DNA from: Nocardia vulneris
Lineage (GTDB): Bacteria > Actinomycetota > Actinomycetes > Mycobacteriales > Mycobacteriaceae
Assembly: GCF_001613425.1 (NCBI RefSeq)
Contig: NZ_BDCI01000041.1
Coordinates: forward strand, 172,294-236,293
Length of the DNA: 64,000 nt
Direction: 5' to 3'
The notes under the pieces were generated by a model, which saw nothing but the letters and a program-made list of their open reading frames with translations, did not search any database and was not told where the DNA came from. The translations under genes and the position numbers were made by a program. Shown piece after piece: positions 41,641 to 50,265 of this stretch (its first letter is position 1; each line of letters opens with the position of its first letter).

Positions 41641-42480
41641 TCACGGCGTTGCAGCTGGCCCGTGCTCGGGGAGTCGGCTGGGCCAGGCGGGGCGGGTGTG
41701 GGCGGCGCGGGCGGACCAGCGGCCGTCGTAGCGGACCTCGACCGGGTGGGCGAAGGCGGCGGTGACGGTCTCGGTGGTGAGGGTCTGGGTGGCCGGGCCC
41801 GCGGCGACGGTGTGGCCGTCGGCGATGAGCATGGCGTGCGTGGTGCTGCTGGGGAGTTCCTCGAGGTGGTGGGTGACCAGGATCGAGGCGACGTCGGGGT
41901 GGGTGTCGCCGAGGGTGTCGAGGGTTTCCAGGAGCTGTTCGCGCGCGGCGAGATCCAGGCCGGTGGACGGTTCGTCGAACAGCAGCAACCGGGGTTCGGC
42001 GATGAGCGCGCGGGCGATCAGGGTGCGCCCGCGTTCCCCTTGGGACAGCGTCGGCCAGATCTCGCCGGCTTTCCCGGTGAGTCCCACGGTATGGATCATC
42101 GCCTCGGCGCGTGCCACCTGCTCCGGGGTCGGTGTCCAGCGCATCGGGGTGTCGATGGTCGCGGTGATGCCGGTGAGCACCACTTCGCGGATGGTCAGCG
42201 GGTACTGCAAAGGATGGCGCGGATTCACATGCCCGATGGAATGGCGCAGTCGCTGCAGTTCGACGCGGCCGAGCTGCTGCCCGAGCACCCGCACGGTGCC
42301 CGTCGTCGGAAAGGTGACGGCACCGCAGAAGCCGAGCAGGGTGCTCTTGCCCGCACCGTTCGGGCCGAGCAGCGCCCAGTGCTCGCCCGCGTGCACGGTC
42401 ATCGAGATGCCGTTGATGATCTTCTTGCCCTCGCGGCGGAAGGTCACATCGGTCAGTTCGAGCACCGGCGCATCGGTCAT
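41641..42480 (-). CDS. ABC transporter ATP-binding protein
   Basis: A 279-residue ABC ATPase. Walker A is LLGPNGAGKSTLL (about residues 36-48), the signature is LSQGERGRTLI rather than LSGGQ, Walker B is RLLLFDEPSTGLD, and the H-loop His is in LVTHHLEEL. The domain resembles soluble, molybdate- or PhnK-like ABC proteins such as ModF. No permease or binding protein lies near, so partners must be encoded elsewhere or the protein is not a transporter. Translationally coupled to the FadR-type regulator by an ATGA overlap. Confidence 0.85.
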   Translation of the reverse strand: MTDAPVLELTDVTFRREGKKIINGISMTVHAGEHWALLGPNGAGKSTLLGFCGAVTFPTTGTVRVLGQQLGRVELQRLRHSIGHVNPRHPLQYPLTIREVVLTGITATIDTPMRWTPTPEQVARAEAMIHTVGLTGKAGEIWPTLSQGERGRTLIARALIAEPRLLLFDEPSTGLDLAAREQLLETLDTLGDTHPDVASILVTHHLEELPSSTTHAMLIADGHTVAAGPATQTLTTETVTAAFAHPVEVRYDGRWSARAAHTRPAWPSRLPEHGPAATP

Positions 42481-43148
42481 TGGAAGGCCTCCTTCAGGCT
42501 CGTCAGATGGGCGCGGCTGAATTCCGCTGCCGCCGTGGCATTTCGGGCGACGATCGCCTCGACCAACTGCTCGTGCGCCGCGTGGTCGGCCGGCTCGGAC
42601 GGGACGGGCCGGATGGTCAGCATGTCGATCATCGCGAGCCGCAGCCGGGGCAGGAAGGTGTCGAACAGCTGGACGAGCACCTCGTTGTGCGCGGCGACGA
42701 GCACCGCGCGGTGGAAGGCCATGTCCGCGTCCACATGCTCGGCGACCGGCTCGCCGTGCGCCGCCCGGGCGGCCAGCGTCGTGCGCAGAATGCGCAGGTC
42801 GGCCCGGGTCCGGCGGTGCGCGGCCAGCGCGGCGGCCTCGGCCTCGATGGCGATGCGCGCCTCGATGACCGAGGCGATGGTGGCCCGGCGCAGCACGATG
42901 TCCCAGTCCTGTTTCGCGTCCAGCGCCGTGACGAACACCCCGGCCCCTTGGCGACTGTCGAGCACGCCTTTGCCCGCCAGCTCGCGGATCGCTTCGCGCA
43001 GCGTCGAACGGCCGACACCGAGCTGCGCGGCCAGCGTGGTTTCCCCTGGAAGCCGGTGTCCCAGTGGCCATTCGCCCGCTTTGATCCGGGTCAGCAGCAG
43101 CTCGGCCGCCTGGGCGGCGAGCGGATGCCTGCGTACCTGCGAGACCAT
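42477..43148 (-). CDS. GntR/FadR-family regulator (FCD domain)
   Basis: A 223-residue FadR-type regulator. The winged helix (HRLPGETTLAAQLGVGRS, TLREAIREL) is within residues 25-65, and the FCD domain from about 85 has the metal-binding His/Asp pattern (VDADMAFHRAVLVAAHN). It precedes the ABC ATPase with an ATGA overlap and is divergent from the leucine-leader/leuA unit, 47 bases away. It could regulate the ABC gene and perhaps leuA. AGAGAGG before the ATG at 43148 fixes the start. Confidence 0.87.
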   Translation of the reverse strand: MVSQVRRHPLAAQAAELLLTRIKAGEWPLGHRLPGETTLAAQLGVGRSTLREAIRELAGKGVLDSRQGAGVFVTALDAKQDWDIVLRRATIASVIEARIAIEAEAAALAAHRRTRADLRILRTTLAARAAHGEPVAEHVDADMAFHRAVLVAAHNEVLVQLFDTFLPRLRLAMIDMLTIRPVPSEPADHAAHEQLVEAIVARNATAAAEFSRAHLTSLKEAFQ

Positions 43149-43194
43149 CGCAACCTCTCTACTTGTCTGAGGAGTTGTGTATAGTCTACCCATC

Positions 43195-43236
43195 ATGCGC
43201 ACCATGCTTCTGCTTAGCCGCCACGGCGGGGCCTGA
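43195..43236 (+). CDS. Leucine leader peptide of the leuA-like gene
   Basis: A 13-residue peptide, MRTMLLLSRHGGA, with three Leu codons in a row (CTT CTG CTT at 43207-43215). CTT is rare in this DNA, which makes translation sensitive to leucyl-tRNA supply. A TATAGT -10 at 43180-43185 leaves only about three bases before the ATG if transcription starts at normal distance, so it is likely leaderless. The stem of the attenuator starts on the base after the Leu codons, the classic ribosome-mediated attenuation layout. Confidence 0.85.
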   Translation: MRTMLLLSRHGGA

Positions 43237-43263
43237 CCGACCGGCCCCCCGCCGTGGGGCTTT
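43216..43263 (+). terminator. Attenuator hairpin of the leuA-like gene
   Basis: AGCC(G)CCACGGCGGGG (43216-43231) pairs with CCCCGCCGTGG(G)GGCT-type sequence (43247-43261), about 15 bp with one bulge, then TTTG. A ribosome paused on the Leu codons would cover the 5' arm and allow read-through. Confidence 0.8.
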
Positions 43264-43319
43264 GTCGTGGCCGGTCACCTCGTTCGTGACGGCCGTCCGG
43301 CCAGAAAGCAGACCGCATC

Positions 43320-44735
43320 ATGATCAACACTCCGCAGGGTGCCGTACCGGAATCCGCCCCCGCCTGGAATCGGCAGCGGCACTCGCAGATGCCGTTCCAC
43401 CGATATCGCGACGTCTACGATCGCGTGGAAGTGCCCCACACCCAGCGTGCTTGGCCCGCGGCACGGATCACCGCGGCGCCGCTGTGGGTGCCGGTGGACC
43501 TGCGCGACGGTAACCAGGCGCTGGCCGAACCGATGGATCCGGCGCGCAAGCGCCGCTTCTTCGAACTGCTGGTCGCCATGGGCTACAAGGAGATCGAGGT
43601 CGGCTATCCGTCCGCCTCGCGGGCCGATTTCGAATTCGTCCGCCTGCTCGCCGAGTCCGACCTGGTGCCCGATGACGTGACCGTCGTCGTATTCACCCCT
43701 GCCCGAAGGGATCTGATCGAACGCACCGTCGACTCCGTCCGCGGCCTGCGCGATGTGGTGATCCACATGTACACCGCGACCGCGCCCGCCTGGCGAAACA
43801 CGGTGCTGGGCAAGGACCGTGCCGCATTGCGTGAGCTGATCCTGGCCGGTGGCCGCGACGTCCTGGAATTCGCCGCCGGCCTGCCGCACGTCCGGTTCCA
43901 GTTCTCGCCCGAGGTGTTCAACCTGACCGAACCCGACTATGTGCTGGACCTGTGCGACCGGATGACCACCCTGTGGGACGCCACCCCGCAGCGGCCGGTG
44001 ACCCTGAATCTGCCTGCGACAGTGGAGGTCGCGACCCCCAACGTGTACGCGGACCAGATCGAATACATGCATCGCCAGCTGGCCCGCCGGGACAGCGTCA
44101 TCCTGTCCGTGCACCCGCACAACGACCGCGGCACCGGCGTCGCCGCCGCCGAACTCGCGGTGCTGGCCGGCGCGCAACGCGTGGAGGGCTGTGTCTTCGG
44201 CAACGGCGAACGCACCGGCAACGTCGATCTCGCCACGCTCGCGTTGAATCTGTATGCGCAGGGCGTCGATCCGATGATCGACTTCTCCGATATCGAGGAA
44301 ATCCGGGCGACCGTCGAATACTGCACGCGCATGCGGGTGCCCGAACGCCATCCGTACGTGGGCGAACTGGTGCACACCGCGTTCTCCGGCACCCATCAGG
44401 ACGCGATCAAGAAGGGGATGGCGGCGCATCGGGCGCGCGCGGAGCAGGCGGGAATCCCGGAGCGCGAAGCGGATTGGCAGGTTCCCTATCTGCCGATCGA
44501 TCCGGCCGATCTCGGCCGCAGCTACGAGGCCGTGATCCGGGTCAACTCACAGTCGGGCAAGGGCGGTATCGCGTATCTGTTGCAGACCGAATACGGTATC
44601 GACCTGCCGCGGCATCGGCAGATCGAGTTCGCCCGGCATGTGCAGGCGCATGTCGACGCGACCGGCGCGGAGATCACCGCGGCGCAACTGCGTGAGCTGT
44701 TCGAGGCGGTGTACCCGACCACGCGGACGCGGTGA
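43320..44735 (+). CDS. leuA: 2-Isopropylmalate synthase without regulatory domain (class II LeuA-like)
   Basis: A 471-residue synthase of the long actinobacterial LeuA class: the HMGL-like TIM barrel has PLWVPVDLRDGNQALAEPM near residue 57, metal-binding HPHNDRGTG, and GERTGNVDL. It condenses 2-oxoisovalerate with acetyl-CoA in leucine synthesis. Typical M. tuberculosis or Corynebacterium LeuA is 600-640 residues; here the protein ends after the subdomain YLLQTEYGIDLPRH...FEAVYP, so the C-terminal leucine-binding dimer domain is missing. The gene still has a Leu leader peptide. It may be a paralogue or feedback-free form, hence the cautious symbol. Confidence 0.88.
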   Translation: MINTPQGAVPESAPAWNRQRHSQMPFHRYRDVYDRVEVPHTQRAWPAARITAAPLWVPVDLRDGNQALAEPMDPARKRRFFELLVAMGYKEIEVGYPSASRADFEFVRLLAESDLVPDDVTVVVFTPARRDLIERTVDSVRGLRDVVIHMYTATAPAWRNTVLGKDRAALRELILAGGRDVLEFAAGLPHVRFQFSPEVFNLTEPDYVLDLCDRMTTLWDATPQRPVTLNLPATVEVATPNVYADQIEYMHRQLARRDSVILSVHPHNDRGTGVAAAELAVLAGAQRVEGCVFGNGERTGNVDLATLALNLYAQGVDPMIDFSDIEEIRATVEYCTRMRVPERHPYVGELVHTAFSGTHQDAIKKGMAAHRARAEQAGIPEREADWQVPYLPIDPADLGRSYEAVIRVNSQSGKGGIAYLLQTEYGIDLPRHRQIEFARHVQAHVDATGAEITAAQLRELFEAVYPTTRTR

Positions 44736-44798
44736 CGGTCACCGCATCTTCGGGCAAAGCGCCCGGCGGCCGCGGTCGTCCGTGCGAAGGTAATCGGC

Positions 44799-47090
44799 GT
44801 GGCGCGGCACGTGACAGGTAACCTCCCGGCCGAAGTGACCAGCTTCGTCGGGCGGGGCAGCGAAGTCGCCACTGCCAGGAAACTGCTGTCGGGCACCCGG
44901 CTGCTCACGCTCACCGGGCCGGGCGGCGTCGGCAAGACCCGGCTGGCCCGGCGGGTCGGCGACGCGGTCCGCCGGGCCTTCCCGGACGGTGTGTGGCTGG
45001 TCGAAGCGGCTCCGGTCAACGACGGTGAGCTGGTGGCGCCGAGCGTCGCCCAGGCGCTCGGCCTGCGCGACGACACCAGCCTGCCGGTCGCCGGGCTGAT
45101 CGAGTACCTGGGCGACAAACACCTGCTGCTGATCCTCGACAACTGCGAGCACCTCATCGGCGCGTGTGCGGCGCTGGTCGATCGGCTGCTCGCGGGCACC
45201 CCGGACGTGCGGGTGCTCGCGACCAGCCGGGAACCGCTCGGGGTCGAGGGGGAGCAGATCCTGCCGGTGGCGCCGCTGCCGGTACCCGAGCCGGCCGACG
45301 AGTCCGGCGCCGTCGAGACCGCAGACAACGCCGCGTTGCGGCTGCTGATCGATCGCGCCTCCGCCGCGAATCCCGAGTTCCAGGCCACCGCAGCCGGTCT
45401 CGGCACGCTGGCGGCGATCTGCGCCCGCCTGGAAGGTATTCCGCTGGCACTGGAGCTGGCGGCGTTGCGGCTGCGCGCGTTCACTCCGGCGCAGGTGCTG
45501 GAACGACTCGACGACACCATGCGCCTGCTGACGACGGGATTGCGCACCGCCCCCGAGCGGCAGCAGACGCTGGAGGCGACGATCCGCTGGAGCTACGACC
45601 TGTGCACTCCGGACGAGCAGCATCTGTGGGAGCAATTGGCGGTGTTCGCGGGCGGTTTCGACCTCACCGCCGCCGAGGCGGTCTGCGCGCTCGAGCCACC
45701 GGGTGCCCTGCTCGACGCGCTCACCGGTCTGGTCGAGAAGTCGGTGCTGAGTTTCGGCAATCAGGGCCACGACGGTGCGGGCCGCTACACCATGCTCGAA
45801 CCGCTGCGGCAGTTCGCGCTGGCTCGCCTGGTGGCCCGCGGCGACGAGCACAGCGTCCGGCTGCGCCACCGCGATCACTACTACCGGATCGCCCAGCGCG
45901 GCCGCATCGAATATTGGGGCGACGCCGACGTCGGCTGGTTCCGTGACGTCACCCGCGAACACGCGAATCTGCGTGCGGCACTGCAGTTCGCGCTGGCCGA
46001 CCCGCAGGGCGTGCACCGTGGTCTGCAGATCGCCTCAGAGCTGCGGCCGTTCTGGGAGCACTACCGCTTCCTGCGCGAAGGATATCGGTGGCTGACCGAT
46101 GCCCTCGGCAAGGATCTCGCGCACACCGTCGACCGGGCCCGCGCGCTGGCCGCGGCCTCGGTGATCGCCGCCATGTTCGCCGATCCCGCGACGGCGCACG
46201 GTTTCTTGGACGAATGCGTGGCGATCGCGACGGAACTGGCCGCCGAGGAGGTGCTCGTCGAGGCCATGTTGCTCGCCTCGGTGCTCGCGTTCGCCGACGC
46301 CGACCCGGTCGGCGCGCTGGAACTCGCCGAGGCCGCCGCCGCGCGCGCCCGGGCCTGCGCCCATCACGGCACGGAGATGGAAAGCCTTGCGTTCGCCTAT
46401 GTTTGCGCGATGGTGCGCTCCGACGACCGGGCGAGCGGCCTGGCCGAGCGATTCTTGCGCAAGGCCACCGAGCACGGTTCGCATCTGCTCGGCGGGCTCG
46501 CCTCGTGGGCGGTCGGCACCGACCACTGGCGAAACGGCGACGCGGACAAGGCGATCGCGGAACTGCGCCGCGCGGTGGAACAGTTGCGGCTGTTCGATCG
46601 GTGCGTGTGGACGGCCTCGGCGTTCGACGGTCTGGCCTGGGCCGCGGCCGCGGTGGGGGAGCACCCCCGGGCCGCGCGGCTGATGGGCGCGGCGGCGACG
46701 GTGCGCAGCGGCAGTACCCAGCATCTCGCGCACGCGATGACCGACACGATCGGCGAGCGGGTCCGGTCGCAGGTGCGCGACGTGCTGGGGGACAAGAGTT
46801 TCCGGTCCGCCTTCGACAGCGGGGGCGCGCTCACCTTCGACGAGGCGGTCCGCTTCGCCCTCGGCACCGAAGCGCCGGCGGAACCGAAAGCGGCGGCGGC
46901 CGCACCGCTGACCCGCCGGGAACGCGATGTCGCCCGGTTGGTCGCGGCCGGCTACAGCAACAAGCGGATCGCCGCGGAACTGGTCATCTCGATTCGTACC
47001 GCGGAAAGCCACGTCGACCACATCCTGACCAAGCTGGGGTTCACCTCACGGGCGCAGGTCGCGTCCTGGGTCAGCGCGCGGCAGCTGTGA
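44799..47090 (+). CDS. Large LuxR-family regulator with AfsR-like NTPase domain
   Basis: A 763-residue signal-transduction ATPase. The P-loop is LLTLTGPGGVGKTRLARRV (about residues 35-53) and the Walker B LLLILDNCEHL follows. A TPR-like helical region covers about 400-680. The C-terminal LuxR HTH reads LTRRERDVARLVAAGYSNKR, followed by AESHVDHILTKLGF. Proteins like this are common in Nocardia and Streptomyces and often act as pathway-specific activators, with unknown ligands. The start is GTG at 44799 with AAGG upstream. The gene stands alone. Confidence 0.88.
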   Translation: MARHVTGNLPAEVTSFVGRGSEVATARKLLSGTRLLTLTGPGGVGKTRLARRVGDAVRRAFPDGVWLVEAAPVNDGELVAPSVAQALGLRDDTSLPVAGLIEYLGDKHLLLILDNCEHLIGACAALVDRLLAGTPDVRVLATSREPLGVEGEQILPVAPLPVPEPADESGAVETADNAALRLLIDRASAANPEFQATAAGLGTLAAICARLEGIPLALELAALRLRAFTPAQVLERLDDTMRLLTTGLRTAPERQQTLEATIRWSYDLCTPDEQHLWEQLAVFAGGFDLTAAEAVCALEPPGALLDALTGLVEKSVLSFGNQGHDGAGRYTMLEPLRQFALARLVARGDEHSVRLRHRDHYYRIAQRGRIEYWGDADVGWFRDVTREHANLRAALQFALADPQGVHRGLQIASELRPFWEHYRFLREGYRWLTDALGKDLAHTVDRARALAAASVIAAMFADPATAHGFLDECVAIATELAAEEVLVEAMLLASVLAFADADPVGALELAEAAAARARACAHHGTEMESLAFAYVCAMVRSDDRASGLAERFLRKATEHGSHLLGGLASWAVGTDHWRNGDADKAIAELRRAVEQLRLFDRCVWTASAFDGLAWAAAAVGEHPRAARLMGAAATVRSGSTQHLAHAMTDTIGERVRSQVRDVLGDKSFRSAFDSGGALTFDEAVRFALGTEAPAEPKAAAAAPLTRRERDVARLVAAGYSNKRIAAELVISIRTAESHVDHILTKLGFTSRAQVASWVSARQL

Positions 47091-47097
47091 AATCCGT

Positions 47098-47619
47098 TCA
47101 AGCGCCGGTGGTTCCGTCGATGCGTTCGCGCAGCAGGTCGGCGTGGCCGTTGTGCCTGGCGTACTCCTCGATCATGTGCAGATAGATCCAGCGCAGGTTG
47201 TATTCGAGTTCGGGCCGCCGCGGGTGCCGGAAGGTGTGGTCCAGCGGCAGGTCGGCCACCGCGGCGTCGGACAGTTCGATCTCCCGCCGGAAGGTCGCGA
47301 AATCCGTTGCGGCGTCGGCTTCACGCAGATCGAAGTCGCCGTCGGGATCGTCCTCGCTGCCGTAGACGTACGGCACGTCCGAGGCCGCCGCGGTGAGCCG
47401 GAACCAGCCGCGTTCCACCTCGGTCAGATGCCGGACCAGGCCGAGCAGGGTCAGCGTCGACGGCTCGGCGGAACTGCGCCGGAGCTGCTCGTCGTCGAGG
47501 CCCGCGCATTTCGCCAAGAGGGTGCGGCGGTGAAAGTCCAACCAGCCCTGCAACATCGATCGCTCGTCGGCGACGTGCGGGGCCGCGGTTCGGGGCACTT
47601 CGGGCGCGATCCAGTTCAT
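47098..47619 (-). CDS. DinB/DUF664-family protein
   Basis: A 173-residue four-helix DinB-fold protein of the DUF664 group. The metal-binding pattern is visible: RHLTEVERGWFRL (about residues 62-74) and, near the C-terminus, HMIEEYARHNGHADLLRERI. Some DinB proteins use mycothiol or bacillithiol in thiol transfer; others are uncharacterised. Mycothiol is present in Nocardia, so a mycothiol-dependent transferase is possible. It is convergent with the LuxR-type gene and precedes a related-fold gene on the same strand by 25 bases. Confidence 0.87.
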   Translation of the reverse strand: MNWIAPEVPRTAAPHVADERSMLQGWLDFHRRTLLAKCAGLDDEQLRRSSAEPSTLTLLGLVRHLTEVERGWFRLTAAASDVPYVYGSEDDPDGDFDLREADAATDFATFRREIELSDAAVADLPLDHTFRHPRRPELEYNLRWIYLHMIEEYARHNGHADLLRERIDGTTGA

Positions 47620-47643
47620 CCGGCCGACTGTAGCTCGGCACGG

Positions 47644-48294
47644 TCAGCGGCGGCGCCTCCTTTTCGCCCGGCGACGGCTACGGGTGAACCGGGTCGCGTG
47701 GTCGCCGCGTAACCGCCGGGCCGGTAACGTGCGTCCGCACGCCACGAGCAACAGATCCTGCGCGTTGCCCGTGACGACCGCACCGGTGCCATAGCTCCAG
47801 TCCAGGTCGTCGGCACGCAACTCGACACCGGTCAGGTCGGTCCCGAAGAACTCGATACAGCGCGGGTTGATCAGGTCCAGGACCAGGCGCAGGCGATCGT
47901 GGGGCACCTTGCGGTCCAGCCCCAGCGCGACGGTGATATCGAGGCCGTGCACGATGTCGTGGCCCAGGGCATGCACCGCTGCGCACCCCGGTGGCCGCCA
48001 CGGATGTCCGACGTTGTCCCAGAGCGATTTCAGCAATTGGCCCGAGGTCAGCGTGGCGGCGTCGACGTGTGCGGTGTGGTTGGCGATGCGGTCGAAATTG
48101 CCGCCGGCCCGGACGAATTCGACGGCGAAGCGGGTGCCGGTCAGGCGGAACGGCACGGTGATGTGGGCGACCACCTCGCGCACCCGCCAGCCTCGGCACA
48201 GCGTCGGCGCGTCCCAGGCCGCACTGTCGAAACCCGTGAGCAACTCGGCGAGCTCGGCCCGCTCGTCGATGATCGCCCTGCGCACCTCCGCCAT
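47644..48294 (-). CDS. Maleylpyruvate isomerase-like mycothiol-dependent family protein
   Basis: A 216-residue DinB-fold protein of the TIGR03083/maleylpyruvate isomerase N-terminal type. Typical blocks are WDAPTLCRGWRVREVVAHI (about residues 27-45) and HALGHDIVHGLDI (His near 105-115), which give the metal/mycothiol site. The very basic C-terminus (RSRRRAKRRRRR) is unusual and may bind nucleic acid or reflect a run-on. GAGGAGACG precedes the ATG at 48294. Upstream on the same strand from the DUF664 gene, so probably co-transcribed. Confidence 0.82.
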   Translation of the reverse strand: MAEVRRAIIDERAELAELLTGFDSAAWDAPTLCRGWRVREVVAHITVPFRLTGTRFAVEFVRAGGNFDRIANHTAHVDAATLTSGQLLKSLWDNVGHPWRPPGCAAVHALGHDIVHGLDITVALGLDRKVPHDRLRLVLDLINPRCIEFFGTDLTGVELRADDLDWSYGTGAVVTGNAQDLLLVACGRTLPARRLRGDHATRFTRSRRRAKRRRRR

Positions 48295-48438
48295 CGCCGT
48301 CTCCTCGTCGCGACCGTCCTTCCCACATCCTGAGACGTCACCCAATCACGAAACTGGTCGGTCTAATGGGACGTTGCGGACAAGTGGTCGTCCGTGTGTC
48401 GCGCGGCGTGTCGCGATAGACGTAGTAGATAGGCCCAG

Positions 48439-50163
48439 CTACTGCGCGGTGAGGAAGGCTCCCGCGCGCAAGGTGCTGCCGAATCCGGGCGCGAACTCGC
48501 CGTATTCATAGACGAGATGGCCGCCGACCACGGTGGCCGCGACGGCCCGATCGTTGCGGTTGACCATGCGATCCAGGCCGGTGATGCCGGGAACCGGAGC
48601 TTCCGCGTAGGCCGCACTGGACCCGTCGAAGCCCGCCGGGTCCAGCACGGCCAGGTCCGCGCGGGCGCCTTCGCGCAGGCGGCCGGTGTCCAGGCCGTAC
48701 CAGTCGGCCAGCTCACCGGTCAGCCGATGCACGGCCTGCTCGACCGGCATGAAGCCGCGCTGGTGCACCCGCTCGAGCATGCGCAGCCCGAAGTTGTAGA
48801 ACGCCATATTGCGCAGGTGCGCACCGGAATCGGCGAAGCCGACCTGCATCACCGCCGACTGCTGCAGCCGGTCGAGCACCTCTTCGCGATCGTTGGCGAT
48901 GACCGTGCGCCAGCGCAGCCCGGTGCCGTGCGTGACGGCCAGGTCGAGCAGTGCGTCCGCCGGATGGATACCGCGCTCGTCGGCCACCTGGCCGAACGAC
49001 TTGCCGACCACCTCGGCCTCCGGACAGGCCACGATCTGGGCGTCGTAGAGGTCGCGATGCCAGACCCGGGGGCCGTACTTCTTGGCCAGGTCCTTGCGGA
49101 ACTGCCGCCGGTAGGACTCGTCGGCCAGCAGCTCGCCGCGCTTCAGCACGTCGCGGATGTTGAGCGCCGCGACGCCCGAACCGAACTCCTCGAAGACCAC
49201 CAGATCGACACCGTCGGCGTAGACCTCGAACGGCACCGGCAGGTGCTGCCAGCGGAACGCGGCGCCGCCGACCGTGTTCGCGATCCAGGCCGCCGTGGCC
49301 GCGGCCCGCGCGGTGGTGCGATCGGCCTTGACGTCCATGCCCGCGATCAGCGTGGTCTTGAGGGGTTTGCGGAACCGGCCCGCGCTCTCGGCGAAGTAGC
49401 GAGCGATCTCGAGCCGGGAGGTCAGATTCGGCGTGCTCTGATGGATTCGATCGCGTTGCCGCAGAATCTTGTTCAGCGCCGCGTACTCCCGCCAGCTCGC
49501 ATAGGTGGACGGCAGCTGCCGGGCCGGGAAGCGGTCGCCCTCCAGCTTGGAGAACGAGCTGCGGATGGTGGACAGGCCCAGGAAGCCCGCGTCCAACGCG
49601 TCGGTGAGCATGTGCCGCATGCGATTCAGCTCGTCGCGGGTCGGGGTGACGGTCGCGTCGGTGGCGCGGCCGAGCCCCATCACGGCGACGCGGATATCCG
49701 AATGCCCGAGCAGCGCCGCGACATTCGCGCCGAGTGGCCGCGCGGCGAGCGAGTCCCGGTATGCCAGTGGGCTTGCCCAGTCCTTGTGCTCCTTGACGGC
49801 CGAATGCACGGCGTCCCACGGCAGCGCCTCCACCCGCGCGAACATGTCGGCGCAGTCCTCGGCCGTCGAATAGACCGTGGACAGCGAGCAATTACCGATC
49901 ACCACCGAGGTGACGCCGTGGCGCACCGATTCGCCGAGGCCGGGACTGCCGAGCACCTCGGCGTCGTAGTGGGTGTGCACGTCGAGCATGCCCGGGATAA
50001 CCCACTTGCCGGTGGCGTCCACGGTGCGCGCGCCGTCGGGCAGCGGGGCGGCACTGATGGTCACGACCTTGCCCGCGGTGATGCCCACATCGGCGGTGCG
50101 CGGCGGTGCTCCCGTGCCGTCGAACACCGATCCACCACGGATGACCAAGTCGCACGCCGTCAT
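48439..50163 (-). CDS. N-acyl-D-amino-acid deacylase-family amidohydrolase
   Basis: A 574-residue metal-dependent amidohydrolase. DVHTHYDAEVL (about residues 61-71) has the HxH metal pair, GNCSLSTVY follows, and the end of the barrel has DSGAHLRNM and PGITGLDRMVNR. The family includes D-aminoacylase, dihydropyrimidinase-like and dihydroorotase-like enzymes; this sub-branch is common in Actinobacteria and its substrates are mostly unknown. AAGGAG precedes the ATG at 50163. It lies 102 bases upstream of the xylulokinase-like gene on the same strand. Confidence 0.87.
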   Translation of the reverse strand: MTACDLVIRGGSVFDGTGAPPRTADVGITAGKVVTISAAPLPDGARTVDATGKWVIPGMLDVHTHYDAEVLGSPGLGESVRHGVTSVVIGNCSLSTVYSTAEDCADMFARVEALPWDAVHSAVKEHKDWASPLAYRDSLAARPLGANVAALLGHSDIRVAVMGLGRATDATVTPTRDELNRMRHMLTDALDAGFLGLSTIRSSFSKLEGDRFPARQLPSTYASWREYAALNKILRQRDRIHQSTPNLTSRLEIARYFAESAGRFRKPLKTTLIAGMDVKADRTTARAAATAAWIANTVGGAAFRWQHLPVPFEVYADGVDLVVFEEFGSGVAALNIRDVLKRGELLADESYRRQFRKDLAKKYGPRVWHRDLYDAQIVACPEAEVVGKSFGQVADERGIHPADALLDLAVTHGTGLRWRTVIANDREEVLDRLQQSAVMQVGFADSGAHLRNMAFYNFGLRMLERVHQRGFMPVEQAVHRLTGELADWYGLDTGRLREGARADLAVLDPAGFDGSSAAYAEAPVPGITGLDRMVNRNDRAVAATVVGGHLVYEYGEFAPGFGSTLRAGAFLTAQ

Positions 50164-50265
50164 CTGAGCTCCTTCGACCAGCACCCAGTATCTGCTACTG
50201 CGGGTATTGGATACATGGTTGCACGTTTGTCGCCGCGGCTCATCCCGCGGGCGGATCGGTCCTGA

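Noticed and set aside
41317..43170. Large plus-strand open frame across the ABC ATPase and FadR-type genes
   Set aside because: Antisense shadow; both real genes have complete motifs, RBS and an ATGA overlap on the minus strand.
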